A stretch of DNA of 57,926 nt from Streptomyces muensis (lineage in GTDB: Bacteria; Actinomycetota; Actinomycetes; Streptomycetales; Streptomycetaceae): the NCBI RefSeq assembly GCF_021474425.1, contig NZ_JAKEIP010000029.1:1-57926 (forward strand), given 5' to 3'. A program made the position numbers and the translations under genes. Shown here piece by piece: positions 17,127 through 25,433 of the stretch (within the stretch, counting starts at the first letter, position 1; every line of letters begins with the position of its first letter). The notes under the pieces are model-generated. The model saw nothing but the letters and a program-made list of their open reading frames with translations. It was not told where the DNA came from and did no database searches.

Positions 17127-19637
17127 TCAGCGCCTGGAGTCGGCGGGGGCGGGCTCGTCCCGCGGCACGGTGACCTCGCTCCACACCTGCTTTCCGCCCG
17201 CCACCGGCACCGAGCCGAAGGAGTCCGACACCGCCTCGACCAGCAGCAGACCTCGGCCGCCGGTCGACTCCCAGTCCACGATCACGGGCTTTGCGGGGGC
17301 GCGCGGCGAGGAGTCGCTCACGCAGACCCGGACCCGGTCGCCGCGGAGCATCAGGTCCAGGCGGACGGACCCCTGGGTGTGCACCAGGGCGTTGGTGACC
17401 AGTTCGGACACGACGAGCAGCACGGCGTCGGCCGTGTCCTCGACCTTCCACCGGCGCAGGGTGCGCGCGGTGAAGCGCCGGGCGTGCATGACGGCGTCGG
17501 GCAGTCGCCACACCACCCAGCCGGCCCGGATCGGCCGGGTCGTCATGCCGTCGTAGCGCAGCAGGAGCAGCGCGACGTCGTCCTCGCGCCGGCCGATGTC
17601 GCCGAGCAGGGCGTCGGCCATCCGCGCCGGATCGGCGGGGTCGGCGTCGGCGAGCGCGGTGCGGGTGCGTTCCATGCCGACGTCCAGGGGCAGGTCGGCG
17701 GCCTCGACCAGACCGTCGGTGACCAGGGCGAGCACGGTGCCGGGGGTCAGGGCGACCGCCGTCATGGGGAACTCGGCCTCGGCGAGCACCCCGAGCGGCG
17801 GTCCGCCCTCGACCTCCACCTCCTCGGTACGGCCGTCCGGGTGGCGCAGCAGCGGGGAGAGGTGTCCGGCGCGGACGACCAGGGTGTTGCCCTCCTCCAT
17901 GTCGAGTTCGACATAGCAGCAGGTGGCGAACAGGTCGGTCTCCATGCCGACGAGGAGGCGGTTGGCGTGCGAGACGACCACGTCGGGCGGGTGGCCCTCG
18001 ACCGCGTACGCCCGGACCGCCGTACGCATCTGCCCCATGATCGTCGCGGCTCCGGCGCTGTGTCCCTGCACATCGCCGATGACCAGCGCGACCCGGTCCT
18101 CGGACAGGGCGATGACGTCGTACCAGTCGCCGCCCACCTGAAGGCCGCGTCGGGCGGGCAGGTAGCGGGCCACGGCGGTGCCGCCGGGGAGTTCGGGCAG
18201 GCGCCGGGGCAGCAGGCTGCGCTGGAGCATCGTGGCGAGTTCCTGCTCGGCGTCGTAGGCGTGCGCCCGTTTGAGGGCCTGGCCGACCAGGGCGGCGGTG
18301 GCGGTGAGCAGGGACCGTTCCTCGGGGATGAACTCGTGCGGCTGGTCCCAGCCGACCAGGCACACTCCGGCGACCCGGCCCTTGGCGGGGAGCGGCAGGA
18401 CGGCCAGGCCTCCGGGGCCGATGCCGGCGAGCCCCGGTTCGAGGGCCGTGCCGGCCGGCCAGAGGTCCATCCGGCCGTCTCGCAGGGCCAGTTGGAGGGT
18501 GGGCAGGGCGCTGACCGGTGCGTCGGGCCACTCGGAACGCCACTGGGCGCGCCACAGCTGCGGCCAGGCGTCGGGCTCGGGCGGGTCGAGCAGGGTGACG
18601 ACGAGCCGGTCGTCGCGGACGTCGGCGAGGGCCACCCGGTCGGCGCCCAGCGGCTCGCGCAGCGCGGCGACCGCCACCCGGCCGACGTCCCGGACCGTCG
18701 CGGCGTCGTCGAGTACGGCGGTCAGCCACTGGATCCGGGAGACGTCGTCGGCGCTGCGGCTCTTGACCGAGGTGGCCGTCACCACGCCCAGCACCTGCTC
18801 GGCCTGCTCGTCGGTGTGCGCCAGGACCCGGCAGATCAGACTGAGCCAGCGCATCTCGCCGGTGGGGCAGCGGACCCGGAACTCCAGCTCCCGTCGGCCG
18901 GGTGCCTGGGCGGAGGGTTCCAGGACCGACATCAGCGCGGGCATGTCCTCGGGGAGGGCGTGCGCCAGCAGGGTGTCGGCCTTGCCGTCGAAGTCGTCGG
19001 ATGTGGTGCCGACCAGTTCGAGCAGGGTGCCGTCCGCCTCGATCAGGCCGGTGTCCGGCACCAGGACGAAGGTGCCGACGCGCAGACCGCGCAGGGCGCG
19101 GCTCAGCAGGGACGGCTGCGCGGGCCGGCCGGACTCGGCCAGCAGCAGGCCGGCGACCGCGTCGGCGTACCGCTCCAGGAAGCGCTGCTGCCCGGCGTCG
19201 AAGCCGTCGGCGGAGGCGCCCACGACGACGAGGCAGCCCAGCCGGTTGCCCTCCCGCTCCAGGGGCAGCGCGCCGAGCGAGGCCGACCTGGCGCGCGGGG
19301 GCGTGGGGGCGCCCACGGGGTAGGAGGCGAGGGCTGCGGCGTTCAGCCACAGCGGGCGGTCGGTGCGGAAGGCGTGGGTCGCGGCGGAGCCGCCCGACAC
19401 CGACAGCCGGTCCGGCAGCCGGTACTCGGGGCTGGCGCCGACCGTCTCGATCAGCTGGAGCTCCTCGTCCCCGGCGGTGGGCGCGTAGACGGCGGCCAGC
19501 GTGGCTCCGGCGAAGGTCAGGGCGCGGTCACTCGTGACAGGCTCCGGCTCCGTAGGCGGTGAACCGGTGCCCGCGGTGCCGACCTCCCATGCCCCCGGCG
19601 CCGAAACTCCGGTCCGGGCACGGCCGTCATGAGGCAT
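17127..19637 (-). CDS. GAF-PAS-GAF-SpoIIE phosphatase fused to HATPase (RsbU/RsbW-like regulator)
   Basis: An 836-residue cytoplasmic protein. Order: GAF (about 35-170), PAS (about 185-295), GAF (about 305-460), a linker helix (QELATMLQRSLLPR, 465-478), a PP2C-type SpoIIE phosphatase (about 485-695, with GGDWYDV at 502-508 and GDVQGHS at 521-527), and a GHKL ATPase (about 710-825, SELVTNALVH at 744-753, GGRGLLLV at 793-800). The phosphatase would dephosphorylate an anti-anti-sigma protein and the ATPase could phosphorylate one or bind a sigma factor. No transmembrane segment is seen. ATG 19637 has GGGAGG upstream. It is co-transcribed with a sugar-binding lipoprotein and divergent from a sugar ABC operon, suggesting that sugar status tunes this switch. 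Confidence 0.9.
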   Translation of the reverse strand: MPHDGRARTGVSAPGAWEVGTAGTGSPPTEPEPVTSDRALTFAGATLAAVYAPTAGDEELQLIETVGASPEYRLPDRLSVSGGSAATHAFRTDRPLWLNAAALASYPVGAPTPPRARSASLGALPLEREGNRLGCLVVVGASADGFDAGQQRFLERYADAVAGLLLAESGRPAQPSLLSRALRGLRVGTFVLVPDTGLIEADGTLLELVGTTSDDFDGKADTLLAHALPEDMPALMSVLEPSAQAPGRRELEFRVRCPTGEMRWLSLICRVLAHTDEQAEQVLGVVTATSVKSRSADDVSRIQWLTAVLDDAATVRDVGRVAVAALREPLGADRVALADVRDDRLVVTLLDPPEPDAWPQLWRAQWRSEWPDAPVSALPTLQLALRDGRMDLWPAGTALEPGLAGIGPGGLAVLPLPAKGRVAGVCLVGWDQPHEFIPEERSLLTATAALVGQALKRAHAYDAEQELATMLQRSLLPRRLPELPGGTAVARYLPARRGLQVGGDWYDVIALSEDRVALVIGDVQGHSAGAATIMGQMRTAVRAYAVEGHPPDVVVSHANRLLVGMETDLFATCCYVELDMEEGNTLVVRAGHLSPLLRHPDGRTEEVEVEGGPPLGVLAEAEFPMTAVALTPGTVLALVTDGLVEAADLPLDVGMERTRTALADADPADPARMADALLGDIGRREDDVALLLLRYDGMTTRPIRAGWVVWRLPDAVMHARRFTARTLRRWKVEDTADAVLLVVSELVTNALVHTQGSVRLDLMLRGDRVRVCVSDSSPRAPAKPVIVDWESTGGRGLLLVEAVSDSFGSVPVAGGKQVWSEVTVPRDEPAPADSRR

Positions 19638-20023
19638 GTCCGCGCCTACCTCCCGTCCGTGCCGGAGGTGCCGTAGGGGATCGGGGCACCACCTCCCGCC
19701 GCCCCGGTCGCTTCCACACACCAGAATCGCATATATGGATGAGCCGGACATATCAGGTTGGTGCTTCCTTGCTGCTTCCCTTGGTGCGTCCTTGCCGCTT
19801 CCTTGATGCTTCCCTGCCGGTTCGCCGCCGGTTCCCCCGCTCCCCGGGGCGCCTTCGCTGCGTTCGCAGATCACCGCGGCCGGTGTCAGACTGACCACGT
19901 GGTCGTCCTGCCACGTCCCAGAACCCGGCCCTGCGCCCGGGTGGCCCCGTATCCGCACACGCGTCCCCGACACCATGAGCGCCTCCTCGCCACGCCGGGC
20001 GAAGGACAAGGGAGGTCTCTCAT
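19638..20023. other. 386-base intergenic region between divergent phosphatase and ABC operons
   Basis: No gene is supported here. It contains an AT-rich patch with ATATG (19733-19737) and CATAT (19749-19753) inverted arms, likely part of the phosphatase promoter on the minus strand. A tandem 11-base repeat occupies 19760-19837. The last 170 bases are a probable 5' untranslated region ending with the AGGGAGG ribosome site of the binding-protein gene. Confidence 0.6.
19760..19837. repeat. Seven tandem imperfect 11-bp repeats (possible regulator array)
   Basis: Successive units are GGTGCTTCCTT, GCTGCTTCCCTT, GGTGCGTCCTT, GCCGCTTCCTT, GATGCTTCCCT, GCCGGTTCGCC and GCCGGTTCCCC. Six units are 11 bases and one is 12. 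A period near one helical turn would place each TTCC on the same DNA face. The last two units are more diverged. Confidence 0.7.
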
Positions 20024-21112
20024 ATGAAGGCCCGCATCCGGAGCGCGGTTCTCGCCCTGACCGCGGTTTCCACGGCCGTGGCCCTCGGGGCCTGCGGGAC
20101 GGGCGGGGGGAGCGAATCCGCCGAGGGGAACGCGCCGGTGATCGGGGTGCTGCTGCCGGACGTCACCACGGCACGCTGGGAGACCCGGGACAGACCCCTG
20201 ATCGACAAGGAGATCAAGGAACGGTGCCGTGACTGCACGATCGAGCAGGCCAACGCCAAGGGTGACGTGGCCATGCAGCAGGCGCAGATGAACTCGATGA
20301 TCACCAAGGGCGTCGACGCGATCCTGCTGGTGGCGGTGGACGGCACCTCGCTCGCCGCCTCGGTCCGCAAGGCGGTGGAGGCCGACGTCCCGGTCGTCGC
20401 CTACGACCGGCTCGCCGAGGGCCCGATCGCGGGTTACGTCTCCTTCGACGGCGAGGAGGTCGGCCGGCTCCAGGGCACGGCGCTGCTGACGGCCATGGGC
20501 GACGAGGTGCCGGGCGCCCAGATCGTCATGATGAACGGCGATCCCAGCGACCCCAACGCGCTGCTGTTCCGCAAGGGCGCACTGGACGTGCTGACGGGCA
20601 AGGTGCGGATCGGCAAGTCCTACGACACGCTCCAGTGGCGGACCGAGGCCGCCAACCTGAACATGTCGGGCGCCATCTCCGCCCTCGGTGTCGACAACAT
20701 CCAGGGGGTCTACGCCGCCAACGACGGCCTCGCCGCCGGCAGCATCGCCGCGCTCAAGGCGAACAAGGTGGACCCGGTGCCCCCGGTCACGGGGCAGGAC
20801 GCCGAGCTCGCGGCAGTGCGGCGCATCGTCGGCGGCGACCAGTACATGACCGTCTACAAGCCGTTCGAACCCGAGGCCGCGGCCGGCGCCGCCATGGCCG
20901 TGGCCGCGGCCCGCGGGGAGAACCTCGACCAGGTCGGCCGCGACCAGGTGACGACCCGCGGCGGGGGGCGGGTTCCGGCCGTGATGCTCACCCCGGTGTC
21001 CGTGACCGTCGACAACATCAAGGACACCCTGGTCAAGGACGGGGTGTACACGATCCGGCAGATCTGCACCCCCCAACTCGGAGCCGCGTGCGCCTCGGCC
21101 GGGCTGACCTGA
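20024..21112 (+). CDS. Sugar-binding lipoprotein of CUT2-type ABC transporter
   Basis: A 362-residue protein with lipobox LGAC (Cys24) and the ribose/xylose-binding fold (IGVLLPD, NAKGDVAMQQ, VAYDRLAEGPIAGYVSFDG, MMNGDPSDPNA, VTGQDAELAAVRR). AGGGAGG precedes ATG 20024. Followed by an ATPase gene 56 bases downstream and a permease, it completes an importer. By hand comparison, more than half of the residues in the central 130 match the binding protein at 16024-17106, including four conserved cysteines, so the two arose by duplication. The ligand is probably a pentose or a similar monosaccharide, from family resemblance only. Confidence 0.9.
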   Translation: MKARIRSAVLALTAVSTAVALGACGTGGGSESAEGNAPVIGVLLPDVTTARWETRDRPLIDKEIKERCRDCTIEQANAKGDVAMQQAQMNSMITKGVDAILLVAVDGTSLAASVRKAVEADVPVVAYDRLAEGPIAGYVSFDGEEVGRLQGTALLTAMGDEVPGAQIVMMNGDPSDPNALLFRKGALDVLTGKVRIGKSYDTLQWRTEAANLNMSGAISALGVDNIQGVYAANDGLAAGSIAALKANKVDPVPPVTGQDAELAAVRRIVGGDQYMTVYKPFEPEAAAGAAMAVAAARGENLDQVGRDQVTTRGGGRVPAVMLTPVSVTVDNIKDTLVKDGVYTIRQICTPQLGAACASAGLT

Positions 21113-21168
21113 CCTGACCCGCCCCCCGGTGCGACCGCGTCCGGATCCACGGGAAGGAGACCGTCCCC

Positions 21169-21939
21169 GTGTCTGCTCCACTGCTGGCCCTGCACGGCGT
21201 GTGCAAGCGGTACGGCGCCGTCGAGGTCCTCGTGGACATCGAGCTGGAGATCCACGCCGGCCAGGTCGTCGCCCTGCTCGGCGACAACGGGGCCGGCAAG
21301 TCCACACTGATCAAGGTGATCTCCGGGGTCACCCCCGCGGACAAGGGCGTCATCGAGTGGGAGGGCCGTACGGTCCACATCAGACGCCCCAACGACGCCC
21401 GGGACCTCGGCATCGCCACCGTCTTCCAGGACCTGGCGCTGTGCGGGAACCTCGACGTCGTCGGCAACCTGTTCCTCGGGCGGGAGATCCGCAGGTACGG
21501 GTTCCTCGACGAGATGGAGATGGAGCGCCGCACCCTGCAGCTGCTGGAACAGCTGACCAGGGGCGTTCCGGAGCTGCGTGCCCCGGTCGTGTCGCTGTCC
21601 AGCGGTCAGCGGCAGACGGTCGCCATCGCCCGCTCACTCCTGGGCGACCCGCGGCTGCTCCTCCTGGACGAACCGACCGCGGCACTGGGACTCCAGCAGA
21701 CCACCGAGGTGATGGACCTCGTCGACCAGCTGCGCGACCGGGGCCTGGGCGTGCTGCTCATCAGCCACAACATGGGCGACGTCAAAGCGCTCGCGGACCG
21801 GGCCGCCGTGCTGCGGCTCGGGCGCAACAACGGCTTCTTCGACGTGAACACCGCCTCCCAGGAACAGATCATCTCCTCCATCACCGGGGCGACGGAGAAC
21901 ACGCCCCGCCGGCCGGCCCACCAGGAGGCGGGATGGTGA
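21169..21939 (+). CDS. ABC transporter ATPase, single-domain sugar type (FrcA-like)
   Basis: A 256-residue ATPase with Walker A GDNGAGKST (about residues 39-47), signature LSSGQRQ (about 143-149) and Walker B LLLLDEPTAALG (about 163-174). Sugar importers of this class usually have about 500-residue ATPases with two fused domains; this is a single domain, as in the fructose transporter FrcA, so it should act as a homodimer. GTG 21169 has GGAAGGAGA upstream. Its stop overlaps the start of the permease gene by seven bases, indicating translational coupling. Confidence 0.9.
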   Translation: MSAPLLALHGVCKRYGAVEVLVDIELEIHAGQVVALLGDNGAGKSTLIKVISGVTPADKGVIEWEGRTVHIRRPNDARDLGIATVFQDLALCGNLDVVGNLFLGREIRRYGFLDEMEMERRTLQLLEQLTRGVPELRAPVVSLSSGQRQTVAIARSLLGDPRLLLLDEPTAALGLQQTTEVMDLVDQLRDRGLGVLLISHNMGDVKALADRAAVLRLGRNNGFFDVNTASQEQIISSITGATENTPRRPAHQEAGW

Positions 21940-23237
21940 AAGGGACCCGCGACCGGGCCGACGAGCCGCGGGCGGACGCCGCCGCACCCACCACCGAGTC
22001 CCGACCGGCGGATCGCGGGCAGGCCGTCGCCCGTGCCATGGACAGCTGCGCCCGTGCCATGGAGAGCGGGGTCGCCTTCTCCCGGCGCAAGCTGCGGGCC
22101 GGCGAGCTGGGCTCCCTCCCGGTAGTCCTCGTCCTCGCCGTCGTCTGGATCACCTTCCAGTCCCTCAACGAGAACTTCCTCTCGCCCAGGAACCTGTCCA
22201 ACCTCAGCGTGGACATCGTGGGCACCGGTCTGATCGCGGTCGGCATCGTCTTCGTGCTGCTGCTCGGCGAGCTCGATCTGTCGGTCGGTTCGATCAGCGG
22301 ACTCGCCGCGGCCATCTTCGCGGTACTGAACGTGAACAACGGCGTGCCCGAATGGCTCGCCCTGATCATCGCGGTGCTGGCCGGCACGGCGGCGGGGACC
22401 GTGCAGGGCTATTCCTTCGCCAGAACCCGGGTGCCGGCGTTCGTGGTCACCCTCGCGGGGCTGCTGACCTGGAACGGCCTGATGCTCTACATCCTGGGCA
22501 CCAGCGGCACGATCAACCTCGACGAGACCGGCCTCGTCGCCGACCTGACCAGCTACTACTTCACCAACGACGCGGTCGCCTACGGTCTGGCGGCGCTCTC
22601 CGTGGGCCTGGTCTTCCTGGTGTCGTACCAGGACCGGCGGCGCCGGACGGCCGCCGGTATGCCGCACCGCTCGCTGCAGGTCATCGTGGTGCGCACCGGA
22701 GGGCTCGCGGTGATCGCGTTCGTCACCGCGTACCTCCTCAACCGCTTCCAGGGCCTGCCACTCGCGCTGCTGATCTTCCTGGTGGTGGTCGCCGGACTCG
22801 ACATCATCCTGCGCCGCACACACTACGGACGGCAGGTCTACGCCCTCGGCGGCGGGATCGAGGCGGCCCGCCGCGCCAGCCTCCATGTGACGCGGGTGCA
22901 GACCGCGGTGCTGGCGGTGTCCGGCACGATGGCCGCCGTCGGCGGGCTGTTCCTGGCCTCGCGCATCACCTCGGTGAGCCAGAGCTCGGGCTCGGGCGTG
23001 CTGCTCCTCAACGCCATCGCGGCGGCCGTCATCGGCGGCACCAGCCTGTTCGGCGGCCGCGGCTCCACCTGGTCGGCGGTGCTCGGCATGCTCGTCATCC
23101 AGTCGATCGCCTCCGGCATGGCGATCACGGACACCCCCGCCGCCGTCCAGTTCATGATCACGGGCGGGGTGCTCTTCGCCGCCGTGGTCATCGACGCGCT
23201 GTCCCGCCGCTCGCAGGAGGCGCACGGCCGGGCCTGA
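21933..23237 (+). CDS. Sugar ABC transporter permease (XylH/RbsC type)
   Basis: A 434-residue integral membrane protein. A hydrophilic N-terminal extension of about 60 residues precedes ten or more transmembrane segments. Family signatures are GELDLSVGSISGL (about residue 108), VPAFVVTLAGLLTWNG (about 167) and YALGGGIEAARRASL (about 302). The length exceeds RbsC (about 320) and is closer to XylH. ATG 21933, with AGGAGGCGGG in front, overlaps the ATPase gene. Together with the preceding lipoprotein and ATPase it forms a complete importer, probably for a pentose. Confidence 0.9.
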   Translation: MVKGTRDRADEPRADAAAPTTESRPADRGQAVARAMDSCARAMESGVAFSRRKLRAGELGSLPVVLVLAVVWITFQSLNENFLSPRNLSNLSVDIVGTGLIAVGIVFVLLLGELDLSVGSISGLAAAIFAVLNVNNGVPEWLALIIAVLAGTAAGTVQGYSFARTRVPAFVVTLAGLLTWNGLMLYILGTSGTINLDETGLVADLTSYYFTNDAVAYGLAALSVGLVFLVSYQDRRRRTAAGMPHRSLQVIVVRTGGLAVIAFVTAYLLNRFQGLPLALLIFLVVVAGLDIILRRTHYGRQVYALGGGIEAARRASLHVTRVQTAVLAVSGTMAAVGGLFLASRITSVSQSSGSGVLLLNAIAAAVIGGTSLFGGRGSTWSAVLGMLVIQSIASGMAITDTPAAVQFMITGGVLFAAVVIDALSRRSQEAHGRA

Positions 23238-23252
23238 CGCGCCCCGCGCCCG

Positions 23253-24455
23253 TCAGCCGTTGGAGAAACGGCCCGCCTGGGCCAGGAGCTCCTCCGCGTC
23301 GTCGACCGGCGGGTGGATCCAGACCTCGTTGATCTTCTGCTTCAGCTCCTTGGCCTCCGGGCCGGTCAGCGCGATCCTGCGGTCCCAGCCCTCCGTGAAG
23401 AGGGCACCGGCCGGGCCGAGGTCGAGGCAGGTGACGTACGGGTCGGGGGTGAACGGCAGCGGGGCGGTGCCGAGGAGGTCGGCGGCCACGTTGTGACCGG
23501 CGAACTTGCCCATCGGCAGGGCGTGCTGGCAGGACTGCGTGGTGGTACGGCCGTCCTCGGCGGCGGCGAGCGCGGTGTCACCGGCCGCGTAGACGTCGGG
23601 TACGCCGACCACCCGCAGATGCTCGTCCACCCTGAGCCGTCCCAGCCGGTCGCGCTCGCCGGGGATCTGGGCGGTGAGGGGGCTGGCCGCCATGCCCGCG
23701 GTCCATACGACGGTGGCGGCGGGGATCACCTCGCCGTCCGAGAGGGTGACGTCCTCGCGGGTCGCCGACGTCACCGTGCGCCCCAGACGCCGTTCGATCT
23801 TCAGCTCGTCGATCGCGTCGAGGATGGCCGGGCGCGGCCCCGGGCCGAGCTCCGGGCCCACCACGTCGGCGAGGTCCACCAGGACGACCCGGACGTCCTC
23901 GGCCGCGCCCTGTGCGCCGGCGATGCCCCTCAGGCGCTCGCCCAGCGCGGTGGCGAGCTCCACCCCGGTGAAGCCGGCGCCGACCACGACCGCGGTGTAG
24001 CGGCCCGGGGCCGGCGCCCGGTCGGGCAGCCGCCGGAGGTGGTGGTCCAGGGCGGCCGCCGCGGGGAGGGTGTCGATGTCGAAGACGTCCCGGGCACCGG
24101 GGAAGGCGGGCCGTACGAGTCGGCTGCCCGCCGCCAGCACCAGCTTGTCGTAGACCAGGTCCAGTTCCTCGCCGGCCCGTCCGACGGCATGTACGGAGTG
24201 CGCCTCGGTGTCGATCCCCGTGACGGTCGCCGTGACGCGGCGCACGCCGATCGGGCCGAGGACGCGGTCGAGGGCGACGCGCATGCCGCCGGGGGCGTCC
24301 TCGTACAGGCGGGGCCGGATGACCATGTCGTCGCCGCCGTCGACCAGCGTCACCCGCACCTCGTCACCGGCGCCCGCCGCCCGAGCGGCGCGGACGGCTC
24401 CGGCCGCGCTCCATACGCCGGCGAAGCCACCGCCGATGATCAGGACATCCTTCAT
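23253..24455 (-). CDS. FAD-dependent NAD(P)H dehydrogenase, NDH-2-like
   Basis: A 400-residue two-Rossmann flavoprotein: FAD motif IIGGGFAG at residues 6-13, second dinucleotide motif VVVGAGFTGVE at about 158-168, and the YAAGDTA motif near residue 287 that contacts FAD. The family includes type II NADH dehydrogenases and ferredoxin/rubredoxin reductases. No clear C-terminal membrane anchor is seen, so it may be a soluble or peripheral enzyme. AAGGAG precedes ATG 24455. The promoter has a perfect palindrome between -35 and -10, so expression is probably repressed or redox-controlled. Converges on the sugar permease gene with a 15-base gap. Confidence 0.85.
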   Translation of the reverse strand: MKDVLIIGGGFAGVWSAAGAVRAARAAGAGDEVRVTLVDGGDDMVIRPRLYEDAPGGMRVALDRVLGPIGVRRVTATVTGIDTEAHSVHAVGRAGEELDLVYDKLVLAAGSRLVRPAFPGARDVFDIDTLPAAAALDHHLRRLPDRAPAPGRYTAVVVGAGFTGVELATALGERLRGIAGAQGAAEDVRVVLVDLADVVGPELGPGPRPAILDAIDELKIERRLGRTVTSATREDVTLSDGEVIPAATVVWTAGMAASPLTAQIPGERDRLGRLRVDEHLRVVGVPDVYAAGDTALAAAEDGRTTTQSCQHALPMGKFAGHNVAADLLGTAPLPFTPDPYVTCLDLGPAGALFTEGWDRRIALTGPEAKELKQKINEVWIHPPVDDAEELLAQAGRFSNG

Positions 24456-24499
24456 GAACTTCTCCTTCTTCGAGGACGAGTCGGGTACAGCGATTCTGG

Positions 24500-24529
24500 A
24501 CAGTAAATATCCTGGATATTGAATGTCAA
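24500..24529 (-). promoter_or_regulatory. Promoter with central palindromic operator, NDH-2-like gene
   Basis: On the minus strand TTGACA (24529-24524) and TACTGT (24505-24500) are 18 bases apart. The spacer is almost filled by AATATCC-T-GGATATT (24506-24520), a perfect 7-base-arm palindrome. This placement suits a repressor or a MerR/Rrf2-type sensor; the regulator is not encoded nearby. Confidence 0.65.
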
Positions 24530-24619
24530 GATTTATTTCCCTGGGGCGGGCGACCAGGCCACGCGCAGGCGATGCTTGAAGGGAGGGCGACCGACGAGGA
24601 CGGTCGGGAGGTGAGGGCG

Positions 24620-25252
24620 GTGATCGCCGTCAACCCGATGGACAGCGACTCGGTACTGGCGACCTTCGGTGCCCTCGGGGTCCTCGTGGTGATCTTCGCG
24701 GAGTCGGGCCTGCTCGTCGTCGGCTTCTTCCTGCCCGGCGACACCCTGCTCTTCCCGGCGGGCGTGCTGTGCGCGGCGAGCGCCGACCAGGCGCCCCGGC
24801 TGATGCTGTGGCAGGTGCTGCTGTGCGCGGCGGTCGGCGCCGTGGTCGGGGCCCAGGTCGGCTTCCTGCTCGGCCGGCACGGCGGGCGCGCCCTGCTGGC
24901 CCGCACCTCGAAACGCCGGGTCCGGGAGGCGGCGGCGCGGGCGGAGAAGCTCCTGGCCCGCTACGGATACGGAAAGGCCCTGGTGATCGGCCGTTTCATC
25001 CCGATGGTACGGACCGTCCTGCACCCGGCGGCCGGTGCGCTCGGGGTGCCCACGCGGACCTTCACGCTCTGGCAGATCGTCGGCGGCCTGCTCTGGTCGA
25101 CGAGCCTGGTCATGGCCGGATACGCCCTCGGCACCACCGTCCCCGACGCCGACGACTTCCTGCTGCCGCTGGTCGCCGTCGTCGTCGCGATCTCCCTGCT
25201 GCCCCTGATTCCCGTACTGACCGAGTCACGCCGGTCCAGGCGCGAGCGCTGA
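24620..25252 (+). CDS. DedA-family membrane protein
   Basis: A protein of about 210 residues with the DedA hallmarks: an N-terminal ESGLLVVGFFLPGDTLLF stretch, an amphipathic GRFIPMVRTVLHPAAGALGV segment that matches the conserved G-R-F-x-P-x-R-T motif, and several transmembrane helices. DedA proteins are inner-membrane lipid scramblase/flippase-like proteins. GTG 24620 is preferred because GGGAGG lies eight bases upstream; ATG 24572 and GTG 24611 are in-frame alternatives. It diverges from the NDH-2-like gene. Confidence 0.88.
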   Translation: MIAVNPMDSDSVLATFGALGVLVVIFAESGLLVVGFFLPGDTLLFPAGVLCAASADQAPRLMLWQVLLCAAVGAVVGAQVGFLLGRHGGRALLARTSKRRVREAAARAEKLLARYGYGKALVIGRFIPMVRTVLHPAAGALGVPTRTFTLWQIVGGLLWSTSLVMAGYALGTTVPDADDFLLPLVAVVVAISLLPLIPVLTESRRSRRER

Positions 25253-25314
25253 CGCTCCGCACTTCTCCACTCCGCGCCCGACCTCACCCACGTTCGACCC
25301 ATCGGACATCGTTC

Positions 25315-25328
25315 GAAAACCCTTGACG
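25315..25328. promoter_or_regulatory. LacI-like operator half-match upstream of tandem GH43 gene
   Basis: GAAA-ACCC-TTGA (25315-25326) preceded by C matches 10649-10662 in CGAAAACC and has the same spacing as the two sites in the arabinofuranoside locus. It overlaps TTGACG (25323-25328), a possible -35 box. Two GTTCGA copies (25292 and 25311) are nearby. Confidence 0.4.
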
Positions 25329-25433
25329 CTGTGCCACACCCCGATTGACACTCTCGCAACACGACGTCACACAGCCGAAACGGCAGGGTGCCCATGGCCG
25401 AGGCCCCGCCATGCCTCAGCAGGGAAAATCCAT

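Noticed and set aside
17107..19350. Long minus-strand open frame fused upstream of the binding-protein gene ending at 16024
   Set aside because: It is the other-frame shadow of the SpoIIE phosphatase gene. The composition is Arg/Pro/Ala-rich without domains, and the real binding-protein start is ATG 17106 with its own lipobox.
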